Shown in pieces: positions 10,931 through 22,290 of a stretch of DNA of 64,000 bases (position 1 is its first letter; every line of letters starts with the position of its first letter). Below the pieces are notes generated by a model. It was not told the DNA's origin. It was given only the letters and a program-made list of their open reading frames with translations, and made no database searches. The DNA comes from Mytilisepta virgata (taxonomy: Eukaryota > Mollusca > Bivalvia > Mytilida > Mytilidae). The stretch is taken from assembly GCA_028015205.1 (NCBI GenBank), contig JAPWFG010000015.1, positions 6,882,001 through 6,946,000 of the forward strand. Direction: 5' to 3'. Made by a program: the position numbers and the translations under genes.

Positions 10931-13582
10931 CTAAATTCTACTCAAATAATCAGCTCCTACATTAGACTTCCCACTTACCGCCTGTATTTTGAACTTGTAT
11001 GGTTGTAATGCCAAAGCCCATCTCATAATTCTAGCATTTGTTACCTTCTTGGAATTTAAATACATCAAGGGTTTATGGTCTGTTTCCAACAAGAATTCGT
11101 GGCCATACAAATACCTCTGAAACTTTGTAATAGCCCAGACTATCGCAAGGCATTCCTTTTCCACTGTAGCGTATGCATCCTCATTAGTTTTCAACTTCCT
11201 ACTAGCATATGCCACTGGCATATTTATACCACCTTCATTCTGCATTAAAACTGCCCCAATACCTCTATCCGACGCATCTGTCGCCAATATGAATGTCTTA
11301 GTCATATCAGGAAGTTTTAATATAGGAAACTTAACCAATGCATTCCTTAACGCTTGAAAAGCATTTTCCTGTGCACAGCCCCATTGAACTACATTTGGCT
11401 CACCTTTTTTCGTCAAGTCTGTAAGCGGCAATGCAAGTACCGAAAAATTTGGAATAAACTTCCTGTAGAACCCTACCAGACCTAAGAAAGATCTTACCTG
11501 CTTCTTACTAGAAGGACGAGGAGCTTCCATGATAGCTTTTACTTTACTCGGGTGTGGCTTCAATTTATCATCACCTATAAAATGCCCCAAACATTCTATA
11601 CTGTCATATGCCAATGCACATTTACTAGGTTTCGCAGTAAGGTTTGCGTTGCGCAAGCGCTCAAAAATATCCCGTAAAACCTCTAGGTGCTGCTGAAAAG
11701 TCACAGTAAAAATAATGATGTCATCAATGAAATTGTCTACATTCTCCATATCGCTCAACAGTTTGCGCATTAATCTAGAAAATGATGCCGACGCCGTAAC
11801 CAAACCAAACGGCATTCTCCGGAATTGATATAATCCAAGCGGCGTTTGAAAAGCAGTCAACGGTTTAGCCGATTCCGTAAGCGGAAGCTGCCAATATCCC
11901 TTACATAAATCTATTCTGGAAAAGTACTTATGACCAGCTAACATCGAAAACATGTCTTCCGGACTAGGTATAGGCTCTGCGTCAAACACAGTATATTTAT
12001 TTAAACTTCTAAAATCTATACAGAACCTGTTTGTATGATCCTTTTTCTTCACAATCACAATAGGAAGTGAAAAAGGACTCTCTGAAGGCTCAATGATGTC
12101 CATGTCTATCATTTTCCTTACCTCATCAATAAGTGTGTCACGCATTGAAAAAGGAATAGGATAAGGTTTCAATCTGATAGGTAATTCTGTTGTGAGCTTA
12201 ATGTCATGCTGAAGTAGATGAGTACAACCTGGAGTATCAGATAACGCATCTGAGAATTCAATGAACAACTGTACCAACTGGCATCGCTCATCCTCAGATA
12301 ACTTAGGATTAATATCTGCCTGATCAACGCCTTCACATGAAGTAGTAACTGGGAGTTCTTGTAACTCACCCTTGACATCGTCATGTTCATCCTCAAGATC
12401 TATGACAGCAGTACTCACCACTGGTAAAGTGCTGCTTCCATCGCTCACTGAACCATCACCTCGAACAATATAACTTTTCAATAAATTAGCATGGTAAGTT
12501 TTAACTTTACCCTTCATATCAAGTCTATAATCTGCCTCACCTATTTTCTCTAAAACTGTGAATGGTCCTTTCCACTGCATTAATAATTTATTATTATCAG
12601 TAGGTAAAAGAACTAACACTTTATCACCAACCTTCAACGTTCTGACTTTAGCTTTTCTGTCATAGTATACTTTATACTTCGATGCAGCAACTTCTAAGTT
12701 TTCTCTAGCCAACTTACATGTGGATTCTAACCTATCCCTCAAGTCTATAACATACTGATACGTAGATTTGACCTCAGTATCTGGAATATCATGCGTCCAT
12801 AATTCCTTTAAAATAGCCATAGGACCACGGACAGACCTACCGTAAACTAACTCGAATGGTGAGAACTTAAGACTTTCCTGGGGCACCTCCCTGTAGGCAA
12901 ATAATAATGGACCTAAATACGTATCCCAATCTCTCGGCCTTTCAGCACACATGCGCTTTAACATCAACTTTAGACTACCGTTGAAGCGTTCAACTAACCC
13001 ATTACAAATAGGATGGTACACAGTTGTAGTTAATTGCTTCAGAGAAATCAAACGGCTTACCTCACTCATTAATTCGGAAGTGAACTGACTGCCCATGTCG
13101 GTGAGCATTTCCTGGGGCACACCTATTCTACAAAAAATATCTACTAAAGCCTCGGCTACTCGTTCCGTTTCAATACCTGATAAAGCTACTGCCTCGGGGT
13201 ATCTTGTTGCATAATCTACGAGAGTTAGAATATATCTATTACCTCTGTCTGTAGCAGGAAAAAGTGGACCAATAAGATCTACCGCCACTCTCTTAAATGG
13301 CTCATCAATCAACGGCATCTTCTGTAAAGGAACTTTACCCACCTTACCTTTCGGCACAGTACGTTGGCAAATGTCACAAGACTGGCAAAATCTTTTCACA
13401 TCAGATGTGACGCCGGGCCAATAAAATGATGACAAAACCCTTTCCAAAGTACGTCTAACCCCCATGTGTCCTGACATAATAGACTCATGAGCAAGCCTTA
13501 CCACAGTTTCTCTTAACTGCTGAGGAACAACTAACTGTATACAAATATGTTCAGCTGGCAGTGAAGTGTCCGTAAACTTTCT
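10931..13582 (-). CDS. pol: Integrase-RT-RNase H polyprotein (Gmr1-like)
   Basis: Copies the RNA genome into DNA and inserts it. Numbering from the GTG at 13502-13504 (857 residues): H2C2 zinc finger (H6, H13, C43, C46), integrase core with D76, D136 and E172 (35 residues between the last two, as in the DDE family), GPF module near 310-330, a linker, then reverse transcriptase with D532 and the FIDD box at 592-595, and RNase H with D743, E784 and D809. The GTG is not a real start: the frame is open for 26 more codons up to a TAA at 13583-13585, and those codons continue the conserved approach to the zinc finger, so translation must come from Gag. All catalytic residues seen are intact. Integrase before RT defines the Gmr1-like group. 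Confidence 0.92.
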   Translation of the reverse strand, partial: RKFTDTSLPAEHICIQLVVPQQLRETVVRLAHESIMSGHMGVRRTLERVLSSFYWPGVTSDVKRFCQSCDICQRTVPKGKVGKVPLQKMPLIDEPFKRVAVDLIGPLFPATDRGNRYILTLVDYATRYPEAVALSGIETERVAEALVDIFCRIGVPQEMLTDMGSQFTSELMSEVSRLISLKQLTTTVYHPICNGLVERFNGSLKLMLKRMCAERPRDWDTYLGPLLFAYREVPQESLKFSPFELVYGRSVRGPMAILKELWTHDIPDTEVKSTYQYVIDLRDRLESTCKLARENLEVAASKYKVYYDRKAKVRTLKVGDKVLVLLPTDNNKLLMQWKGPFTVLEKIGEADYRLDMKGKVKTYHANLLKSYIVRGDGSVSDGSSTLPVVSTAVIDLEDEHDDVKGELQELPVTTSCEGVDQADINPKLSEDERCQLVQLFIEFSDALSDTPGCTHLLQHDIKLTTELPIRLKPYPIPFSMRDTLIDEVRKMIDMDIIEPSESPFSLPIVIVKKKDHTNRFCIDFRSLNKYTVFDAEPIPSPEDMFSMLAGHKYFSRIDLCKGYWQLPLTESAKPLTAFQTPLGLYQFRRMPFGLVTASASFSRLMRKLLSDMENVDNFIDDIIIFTVTFQQHLEVLRDIFERLRNANLTAKPSKCALAYDSIECLGHFIGDDKLKPHPSKVKAIMEAPRPSSKKQVRSFLGLVGFYRKFIPNFSVLALPLTDLTKKGEPNVVQWGCAQENAFQALRNALVKFPILKLPDMTKTFILATDASDRGIGAVLMQNEGGINMPVAYASRKLKTNEDAYATVEKECLAIVWAITKFQRYLYGHEFLLETDHKPLMYLNSKKVTNARIMRWALALQPYKFKIQAVSGKSNVGADYLSRI

Positions 13583-15340
13583 TTATATCAAACCTTTCTT
13601 TGTAATCCAATCGACCCTACTATTTGGACGAACTATTGTATTACCATTTTCTATAAACTTCCTAATCTTGTCAAGAGAAGGATCTTCAACTTGTGCCTTC
13701 ATAACATCAGAAGGTGTAATATCTCCTGTTACCATATCTTGTACCTTCAATTTTGTATAAGGCTTACCTTTCATGCGAGCCTGTTGTCGAGTTTCAACGA
13801 CACATACCGGTGTCCATGTTGGATCTGGATTACCTGGACCTCTGACATCAGGAACATTGCCCAGCAGTAAATCATAAACCGGAGCATCCATACACCAAGC
13901 TTCATATTCACCTTGCAAATATGGGGAGTCAATTGAAATCTTTGCTATCGGAGCATCTATTCTGGTTCCGTCTGCTAGTATACATGACTGAGTTTTACCT
14001 GTTAAATCAGAATGACTTACCTTACTCCTTTTTACCACAATACCACTACATCCAGTATCTCTCAATACAGTAACAGCGTTCCCGTTAACATACCCGGTTG
14101 ATACTGGCATAGAACTATCAGTCAAAGTTTGGCAATGCGAAGACAAAGTAGTCGTGGCACTATCACTAGGGAATGAGTTAACTATAGAGTCACTCATTGT
14201 AATACAAGCACCACATACCTGTGTATCTGACTTCACACCTTTATTATCATTTGTACCTTGGTTAGCTCTCGGATTCTGACTTGACCCTTTAACAAAGTTT
14301 ACTTTACCTCCTTTTGAGAAACAGTCACTTGCAATGTGTCCTGGCTTGCCACATTTATAACAACGCCTATCTGATATTGGTACAAACTGATTACGATCTT
14401 GAAGCTTACCTACATGTTCCTTCTTTTGGAAACTTCCTGTAGATTTTTGCTGATTGGGGTTTGAATGACTACTATTGCTATGAGAAAAACTGTTCTGACC
14501 AGGCTTACCTTTATTTACAAGGTTAGAGGCACTTGTATATCTAGCCTCTCTGTATTGATCAGCTAACTTAGCCATTTTATCTAAAGAATCAGGTATTCTC
14601 TCTTTTAAAAACAAAGATAAATCTCTAGAACAAGTATGTATAAACTGGTCTCTTAACATGAGGTCATACAAACCTTCAAAAGTTTTCTCGATTTTTGACA
14701 TCTCTAACCAGCGTTGAAAATAACTATCTAAGCGTACTGCATATTGTGCAAATGTTTCTCCCGATAATGGTCTACATGACCTAAAGCGTTTCTTAAACCC
14801 GTCTTCGGTCAAATCGTAACGTTTCAGCAAGGCAGCTTTCAAAGCTTCGTAATCTAACGCTTTCTCAGCAGGCATCAATGCGTACACATCTAAAGCAGTG
14901 CCTTTCAAAAGTGCACTTAAATTAGTCGCCCCTATTTCATGACTCCACTTTTGTGCAGTTGCATAGCGCTCAAACCGTCTAAGATAACTATCTATCTCAT
15001 CTTTACCGTCTTCAAATGGAGGTATTTTAGGACCCCGCACCTGTGTAGTACTAGTATTACCTGGCGCAAAATGTTCATTAATTTCTGACTTTTTTCCTAA
15101 CATTTCTAACTCCTGCTCATGTAATAAAGTTTTTAACTTTACCTCTTGATCAAGTTTCTGTCTTTCTAACTGTGTCTGCTCCAATTGTAACTGATACTCA
15201 CGCTCTTCCTTCTCTTTTTGCCTCTGAATTGCCCTTTCTTAACGTAATATAGACTGTTGCTCACTTATAAATGTTTTGAGCTCACTACCTTCTAGACCAA
15301 TACTCTGCCCAAGCTCTGTGAACTGTTTTAAAGTCTCCAT
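13583..15340 (-). CDS. gag-pro: Gag-protease polyprotein, SCAN-like capsid, one internal stop
   Basis: Structural protein that packages the element RNA, fused to an aspartic protease. The frame opens at an ATG (15338-15340), is broken by TAA at 15239-15241 and then runs to TAA at 13583-13585; both stops are in the same frame as pol. Counting from that ATG: a glutamine/glutamate-rich coiled N-terminus (30-80), a helical capsid-like region (about 95-260) with the spacing of SCAN domains, a CCHC zinc knuckle (CYKCGKPGHIASDC, near 325) and a DTG protease motif (near 428). SCAN domains of vertebrate transcription factors are considered to derive from Gmr1-like Gag, which fits. A leucine TTG at 15182-15184 is an internal codon, not the start. 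The final stop sits where family members usually have an aromatic residue. Confidence 0.88.
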
Positions 15341-15770
15341 GATAAAATGTATATGTCACTTGCATATCAGTATCATAGCAAGAATACCTCAATATAAACA
15401 AGCTGTCACCTTACTACACCTCAACAATCACACTGCAGACTGTACTATAATATTATAAATATGTAACTAAATATAGACAGTTAACAATAACTATATATCA
15501 TATACTCACAGTGGCCACACATAGAGCAAACAAACATACCAAACCTTCACAGGCAAGAAACAGCTTCCAAAGAAAAAATAACTGGCTTCTATGGTCCCAA
15601 ACTGTCAGTAACCGTCAGCTGAAAAACAGTTTACAATTAAATATACATTTTCTACATATATATGTCCACTAAAAAAAAAGTAAATTACAGATCAAACTGT
15701 TCACTGAGAAATTTACAATAAATGCTGTTTTTTTTTTTTACAAAATATTTTAGAAATAGCCATTTATCTT
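15341..15770 (-). other. 5' leader of Gmr1-like element
   Basis: Non-coding stretch between the primer-binding site and the Gag ATG. AT-rich; no open frame of note. Confidence 0.6.
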
Positions 15771-15788
15771 ATCCCACTTCTGACACCA
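15771..15788 (-). other. Primer-binding site, tRNA-Leu(CAA) type
   Basis: The plus strand reads ATCCCACTTCTGACACCA, which equals the 3' end of animal tRNA-Leu(CAA) with its CCA tail. On the element strand the site starts TGGTGTCAGAAG, three bases inside the 5' LTR. The tRNA match is from my knowledge of that tRNA's acceptor stem. Confidence 0.8.
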
Positions 15789-15791
15789 TTT

Positions 15792-17111
15792 TGTCAAGAA
15801 CGACCGAGTCATGGCTATTTATAAGACTAAGTAATTCAAGAAATACTGAAAATTTAACAAAATTTAATAAACTATATACAAAATTTAACAATGTTAACCA
15901 ATATAAATTATCTAAAGTACTTCCAGTAAAGAAACGGACAACAGACGGACGGACAAACTCCAACACTGGAAATTCCACCATTAAAGTTTCAAATCAGTTT
16001 TACAGCTAAAAAAGTCCACCATTCGGTATTAGGTAAATAAACGAGTATACTCAGATGCAACAGGCTAGGTCCACCATACAGTTACAGTCAAAGTAAGCTT
16101 GGACACACTCCAACATCCAACATGAGTTAACGTAAAGGTACTGTTGTACAAAATACTGCCGTACTACACTGCATACTACTACAAGGCCATAATGCACCGT
16201 ATACTACTACAAGGCCATACTACACTGTATATATACTACTGCAAAGCCATACTGTACATTATGGGACCTATGAAATATATGACACTTTCATAACGATACT
16301 ATTTTGAAAACATCTGACAAACTGTAAATTGCATAACAGTTCAAATATGTCAAAATACATGTATGTAATACACTCCGTACATAAAATAGTACCAAATAAC
16401 GTGACTGTGTCGCATATACTACTAATATACTGATTTACATACAAAATCACTACTCCGTGCGCGTTTGCACATATATACTACTACAATTTGTACAAGTATG
16501 TTGCAAATTTTACTACTCATACTAAATTCTTATGAATTTACGGTTTACACAAAGCAGTTTACCAGTAAAATGTTAACTTCCGTGCGGTAAACAATTTTAT
16601 AAACTGTCGTAGATATACTCCGAGCATAATACACTCATTACATCTCAAAAATACGTAATACTAATACACCATGCATAGTAAAGCACTCAAAAACAGTATT
16701 TCGTACGTATAATAAAACTAGCATTCAGTAAACAAATTGAATATTAACACGTGTACAATAAATGTATGTAAAAACGGCGAAAAAAGTATAAAACATGTAA
16801 ATTTCAGCGGAATGACGTCTGGCAGTTTTAGCACCGTTTAATATTAACTATATGAATAAGTAAAAACTGTAACTTACCATAGAAGGAATGAGAATATTCA
16901 CTCTATGTGCAGCACACTACACAAAGATGTGTGTCTATCAGTGACAATCGTTAAACTGAATCCAATAAAGAGATAAATTTAAAGGTACAGGTGTTACAGT
17001 CTGATGATTGAGGCATTGTTAAGGGTATTTAAATAAAAATCGATAAATATCCGACGCATCATAAAAAGACTTAAAACTAAATATAAAGCAGTCAAAACAA
17101 GGCTTTTGACA
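15792..17111 (-). repeat. 5' LTR of Gmr1-like element
   Basis: 1320 bp, bounded by TGTCAAG and TTGACA on the plus strand. Promoter and polyadenylation signals should lie here, but I could not assign a single convincing TATA box. Short open frames in both LTRs are identical by-products. Confidence 0.9.
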
Positions 17112-17250
17112 GTACCTAGCACAAATGATAAGGTCTTTCCTTTTCACGTTTCCAGTTTTGCAATAAAGAGGCCCTGCCCCTCTATTTTTGGCAAGGGGCA
17201 TAACTCTTGGGAAATAAATAAAATAGACCCCCCCCAAAAAAAAAGAAAAA
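17112..17250. repeat. Right flank of LTR insertion, repeat fragment
   Basis: Starts with the second target duplication (GTACC), then TAGCACAAATG, then a segment with AAGAGGCCCTGCCCCTC and GGCAAGGGGCATAACTC that recalls the 'GGGCATAACTC' end of other local repeats. No gene. Confidence 0.4.
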
Positions 17251-17420
17251 AAAAGGCCCGTCCCGTCTTCAGTAAAGAGATATTGCTACTTCTATTTTCT
17301 CTTGAAATCTCTTAAATTTTTAATGTATTGTTCCAAATAGTAATTGTCAAAAAAAAAAAAAGAAAGAAAAAAAAATGAAGTAGCAATATCTCTTTTTCTG
17401 AAGGCGGGACGGGCCTTTTT
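17251..17420. mobile_element. MITE-like inverted-repeat element
   Basis: Terminal inverted repeats of about 45 bp. The left arm (17251-17295) begins AAAAGGCCCGTCCCG and includes AAAGAGATATTGCTACTTC; the right arm (17376-17420) is its complement with a few changes. Roughly 80 bp of AT-rich spacer lies between. Non-coding foldback structure. Confidence 0.7.
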
Positions 17421-17463
17421 TTGTTTATTTGTTTGTTTGTTTGTTTGTTTGTTTGTTTGTTTA
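17421..17463. repeat. (GTTT)n microsatellite
   Basis: About nine near-perfect GTTT units. Confidence 0.9.
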
Positions 17464-17523
17464 TTAATTAGGTTTCTTTTTTTTTGTAGGTAGCAAGTTT
17501 TCCAAGGATTGCTGAATACAAGT

Positions 17524-17546
17524 GGGGGGGGGGGGGGGGGGGGGGG
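17524..17546. repeat. Poly-G tract, 23 bases
   Basis: Uninterrupted G run able to form quadruplexes; the length may be a sequencing or assembly estimate. Confidence 0.9.
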
Positions 17547-17619
17547 CATTGTATTTTTATTTCTCTACACAAGTGACAGTAAAAGTACATTTCCACTATA
17601 ATGTTTACTTCTATTTCAG

Positions 17620-17730
17620 GGACGCTGTGATGACGTTGTGTAAGTCACGTGACGTCCATTTATATATGTCTGGACTTTATTTCTTTCTTTTCGAGAGGGG
17701 ACGTCGTCGGGTGAACATGGCACAGGATAA
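17620..17730 (+). promoter_or_regulatory. Promoter-like cluster: CRE, GTCACGTGAC, TATA-like
   Basis: Within about 45 bp there are TGACG(T) at 17631, the perfect palindrome GTCACGTGAC at 17644-17653 (the E-box form bound by MITF/TFE factors), an overlapping GTGACGTC, and TTTATATATG just downstream. A short ATG frame at 17717 encodes only 11 residues. No downstream gene is recognised, so this may be a decayed or distal promoter. Confidence 0.35.
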
Positions 17731-17760
17731 TGCAATTTGCTGTTTGATGTAGAAATAGTC

Positions 17761-18300
17761 ATAAATAGAAAACGGAGTGTACGTGTACACATTTACTTAT
17801 GTCAGAATGAAGATTCATGTAGAAATTTGATGTCACGATTTATTTATTTAGATTTCCGGTGCCATTTCACCAGACGAAATCTCCGTAAATAAAGTACTGT
17901 TAATTTGACGCGAAATTTTCACATTCGGATGCAATAAATTGGTAACATTTGGACGAATCTTGTGTTTTCTGCCGGAAAATAGCTTTTTATTACTGCACTG
18001 CGCGAATGCTATTTTCAGGGAATTGGTTGGAGTTAGCGTCATAATTTTTTCTCATTAACAAAGCCCTGGATATCCCCTAGCTGTCTAACATGTACTTTAT
18101 ATGCATTTACAGGTAAATTCAGTAAAGCCGATGTAAATTCAGTCAAATCGAAAAAAAGGGGGGGGGGGTGTATTTACACATTAAAAGGTAATTTGTGCTA
18201 GATAGATTTGATAAAGAGTGAACTTATGTTGAATTAGATCATTTTAAAGAAATTTTTACCACACCCCCCCCCCCCCCCATTTTGTAAAATTACAAAAATG
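17761..18300. other. Intergenic with short G and C runs
   Basis: Contains two G/C homopolymer runs (about 18160 and 18265). Around 18181 a TTAAAAGGTAATTTGTGCTAG segment resembles the pre-insertion target of the Gmr1-like element. No gene seen. Confidence 0.4.
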
Positions 18301-19219
18301 CTTCAATCAAGCATATATGGATATTTTTGAAATCTAACCATCACTATCATTTTCTAGAACATGACCTTGACCTTTGACCTTGACACCATTTTGAAGGTCA
18401 TTTGTCCCTGGTGTCAAAATGTCCACTTCAATTTTGTATGTTTTAAGTGTTATTTCATAAAAACTGTTTACGGTGTCCGCCATTTTGAAAATGGCTACCC
18501 GTAAACATTGGACTTTGGTCTTAAATTGAAGTACTCACAATGACGGTCACAAAAAACCCATATGTTTACTATATTATCTCTGACGGCTTAAAAGTTATAA
18601 GCCAAAAACAAATAAACCGAAACGCGTCAAGGGCCATAACTCGAAAACGGTTTGTCGAACAGTTTTCGACCCTTTATATCAAATAGAGGTCTAATTGAGA
18701 GGAGTATTTTCCCCATTTAATGTCTGCTTCTATCTTTTATGGTTCATGAGATATACTGCACACAAAGTGTAATATGACCTCTCACCTTGAGATTTGACCT
18801 TTCACCTTGACATTTTGGGATGCAACATATGTCACCTAGGATGATAGGTGAAGGTCCCAAGTTCCTAGGACTAACCGTTTTGAAGAAAAAAAATTTGACG
18901 CGTCGCGACACTTTTCGACTCAAAAAAACGCGTAACCAGGAAGTGGATCGAAAAAAATTTTTTGCATGACAAATCATGGCCATGAGTCTGACAACATTTT
19001 CCCCACTTTAGATTTTTGATACCCATTATGGTTTTTGAGTTTATCTGTACACAAGGTTTTTGGTAGCGGGGCAGATAACTCTGTTACTAAAAATAGATCG
19101 GTTTCGCAGGGTCAGTCAGAGTATGACCGAATAATGGTACCAAGTTTCGAAATGATACGTCGCAACACTTTTTTGCCATCTGTGGCAGAAAAAAAATAAT
19201 AATCATAAGAAATACAGTA
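18301..19219 (+). repeat. Dispersed repeat with TGACCTTGACC motifs
   Basis: Contains repeated TGACCTTGACCTTTGACC-type segments (about 18362, 18777), two copies of a 'TTTTCCCCA.TTTA..TT..GTTTTTGAG' segment (about 18700 and 19000), and an A-rich end (AAAAAAAATAATAATCATAAG) leading to AGTAAGGTCTTCCC near 19220. Looks like a non-coding dispersed repeat; the open frame at 18744-18983 is not convincing. Confidence 0.45.
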
Positions 19220-20085
19220 AGGTCTTCCCTTTGGAACATGTACCAACTAAGAACTATCTATTGACCAAATATGGTGGGTATAGGTATTACATTGCTGAGA
19301 AATGGACTTAAACTCGAAAATGTGACAACGTCAATCAAGCATGAAATTGAAGTCAAGGTCCGGCGACAGGTGTCAGACTACAATTGTCTACTAAGAATTA
19401 TATCTATTGACCAGGCATGATGGGCTATAGTTGCTAAGAAATTGACTTAATCATGAAAATGTGACACAGGTCACTCAACCATGAAATTGAGGTCAAGGTC
19501 AAAGGCAGGTGTCAGACTGACATGTACCGACCAAGAACTATCTATTGACCAAATATGGTGGGTCTAGGTATTATAGTTGCTAAGAAATGGATTTAACCAT
19601 GAAAATGTGACAAAGTCACTCATACATGAAATTTAGGTCAAGATCCAGAGGAAAGTGTCAGGCTGTCATGTGCCCACTAAGAACTATCTATTGACCAGAA
19701 CATGGTGGGCTTAGGTATTACAGTAGCTAAGAAATGGACTTCCCATGAAAATGTGACGCAGGTCACTCATTCATGAAATTGGGGTCAAGGTAAAAAGGTA
19801 GGTGTCAGACTGACTTATCCACCAAAAACTATCTATTGACCAAATATGGTGGATTTAGGTATTATTGTTGCTGAGACCACGAAAATATGACAAAGTCACT
19901 AAAGCATGAAAGTAACATCAAAGTCCCAAGCCAGGTGTTAGACTGGCATGCATGTACCCATTAAGAACTATCTATAGACCAAATATGGTAGGCCTAGATA
20001 TAACTAAGAAATGGAACCACGGAACTTAGATGCAGATTTTACATTTATGTTTATGAAGTCATTGAACCATGAAAACAAGGTCTCG
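19220..20085 (+). repeat. Tandem array of ~145-bp units (copy 2)
   Basis: Six units spaced about 140-147 bp by the AACTATCTATTGACC landmark (near 19250, 19395, 19535, 19682, 19828 and 19966). Sequence matches 2190-3095 unit by unit. Confidence 0.75.
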
Positions 20086-21669
20086 GTCACCAGACAAGTA
20101 TATTCCGGCAAACCTTATACGATGAGGTATCTATCGACCGAAAGTAATACCTATATCTCGCCTTCACGACTTTTTGTTACAGGCGAGACAAAAATTGTAT
20201 TCAACAAACATTTTTTATTTAGAAAAAAATATTATTGAGCGTATTTAATTGTTCATGCCTGCTACAGTTTGTATTGAACATTGTACAGAATGTAAACAAA
20301 CAAAATAAAGTCAAACTAGCTAATTCTATAAATGAACGTACGAATATACAAATTATGTTAAATATCGTCCACACTAAATTAAATTTGCAACAGAAACTAA
20401 AGAAAATCACCAAAAGGATTTGACAACCCTTCGAACTTTCTTGTCACCAACACTTTCTGTTATTAAATCATAATTTTACTTCGCATGATATAAAAGTATT
20501 TTACATTAAAGGTGCCTGTGCTTTTATTAAGCTTAAATAATTACTGTACACCTTATGACCTGTCAACAATTTCCAAAGTTCAATATCGAGATCATTCACC
20601 AAATGACGATCAATCAGGCATTTGCTTTCAAATTACAAGGTATGTATCGGACGATCTAACAGTTCACAATTATAAAGTTGGTAAGATTAGAAACGCCTTG
20701 GTAGAGATAGATTTAAATCGGCAAAACTTGAAGATTTCCACATTGTTGCCATTTTTTGCACGTGTAGTTTAGTAAAAAGTGGATTGAGCATGCGCGAACC
20801 TTTGTATTTAAATATGAAAAAGAAATAAAAATTTCATCTTTCGGGAAGCATTTCATAGACTGATTTCAAAGTATTTAAACTTGAATTTATTTGATTCATT
20901 TATTTAATTCATTCTACGTCGTTGTGTGGCCCATTTTTCTATTGATCATGTTGATCTATGTATACGTACCAAACGCGGACCTCGAAGAAGACCACTAGAA
21001 CATCGAAACTATCAATACACAAACAACGCCGCACAGAATGTTAAAGAGTTGATATACATGACATTTATTTCAGGTCTTACCCAAAACATTAATAAATCGT
21101 GCAAACATTTGTATGAAATAAGATCATGTGTTGAATATGCTAAAAAGAGTTAAAACTGACAATTCATGTCTATCAAAACAATGTCCGACAGAGGCTGTTG
21201 AAAATTTCCGATTCCTGCATAAAACTTTTAGATTCCGAAAGCGCATGTCTGAGTTATATTAATAGATAATCTTAAAGTATTTGTTCTCAAATAATGGGTA
21301 ATAATCGTCAAATTTGTAAATGCACAATTAGTTTTGACAATGAATTAATTTTAAAAGTAAAGTTCCCAGCAACGAATACGGGAGCTGTTTCTGGTAGATT
21401 CGTTCTGATAGATAAATTCATCGCTGTCTGCATTGACTTCATTTTAATTCCTTGGTAATTTCGGTAAACGATAAAGTATGATGTAAGTTAAAAATATTAG
21501 TTCAGATATTATCAACAAGAATAAAAAGTACCGGTAATTTAAAAAATGCTGTCAACATTGGAACTACATTTTATGTACTAATGTCTGATGGTGTCGAAGC
21601 GGCCACACTACTTTTGGTTTTGGTTTTAGAGGCCGATGCCATAGGAACAATTTGCAATCTTTCGAAAAA
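20086..21669 (+). repeat. Unique tail of composite repeat, copy 2 (empty site)
   Basis: Matches 3096-5239 but lacks the 490-bp insertion: the site reads straight through at about 21160-21180. Short open frames differ between the copies and are not conserved. Confidence 0.7.
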
Positions 21670-22290
21670 CCCTTTTACACTTTTAAGATTAACTTCAGCA
21701 GCCTTTCTGGATGGAAGTCATGATCCATTAAACTAGAACTGTCCTGAAATGGCCTAATACCCCACGCAGCAACATGTCTGACAATATACACATCTCCATA
21801 GAGTGATTCAACACTACAAAAAGTTTCATGAGAATCCTGTGAGTAATTAAGGAGGAGTTGTGGACAACGAGAGTTTGGATCGACAACATCATTTGCATAA
21901 GTTCAAATCATCATATTTTTCAAAGTACTCGCCCAAATAGAAAATCCTGACAATATGTACATCTCCATGATGTGATCTAACACTCCTAAAGTTTCATGAG
22001 AATCATGCAAGTTTATGTAGGAGGAGTTCCTCACAACACATGGAAAGACGTTTGTTAAAAAATCCCTATGTCTAAACAGCCATATATTTGACATTTCTCG
22101 TCCAAACAGAAATTTAGGATATTATCCACATCTCCATAGAGTCATCTAACACTCCAAAAAGTTTCATGAGAACCCTGCAAGAAATGTAGGAGGAGATGTG
22201 GACGTTATTTCAGACGGACGGACTTACAGACAAACTGAAACCTATATACCCCCAACTTTGTTTGCGGGGTTGGGAAGTATAACTATAGGC
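21670..22290 (+). repeat. Tandem ~185-bp repeat with GACGGACGGAC end
   Basis: Three units share ACATCTCCATAGAGTGAT, AACACTCCAAAAAGTTTCATGAGAA and GTAGGAGGAG. The tract ends with a GACGGACGGACTTACAGAC segment, then TATATACCCCCAACTTTG. Non-coding. Confidence 0.6.

Larger units (their letters stand above)
9248..17111 (-). mobile_element. Gmr1-like Ty3/gypsy LTR retrotransposon
   Basis: A complete element on the minus strand: 5' LTR 15792-17111, primer-binding site 15771-15788, Gag-protease 13583-15340, integrase-RT-RNase H 10931-13582, polypurine tract 10579-10590, 3' LTR 9248-10578. LTRs begin TGTC and end GACA. The flanks GTGCC (9243-9247) and GTACC (17112-17116) are a likely 5-bp target duplication with one change. 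Integrase lies upstream of reverse transcriptase, the reverse of ordinary Ty3/gypsy order and the hallmark of Gmr1-like elements. No env-like frame is present. LTR identity is very high (about five substitutions plus two small indels in 1.3 kb), so the insertion looks young, but the frame carries two TAA stops. Confidence 0.9.
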
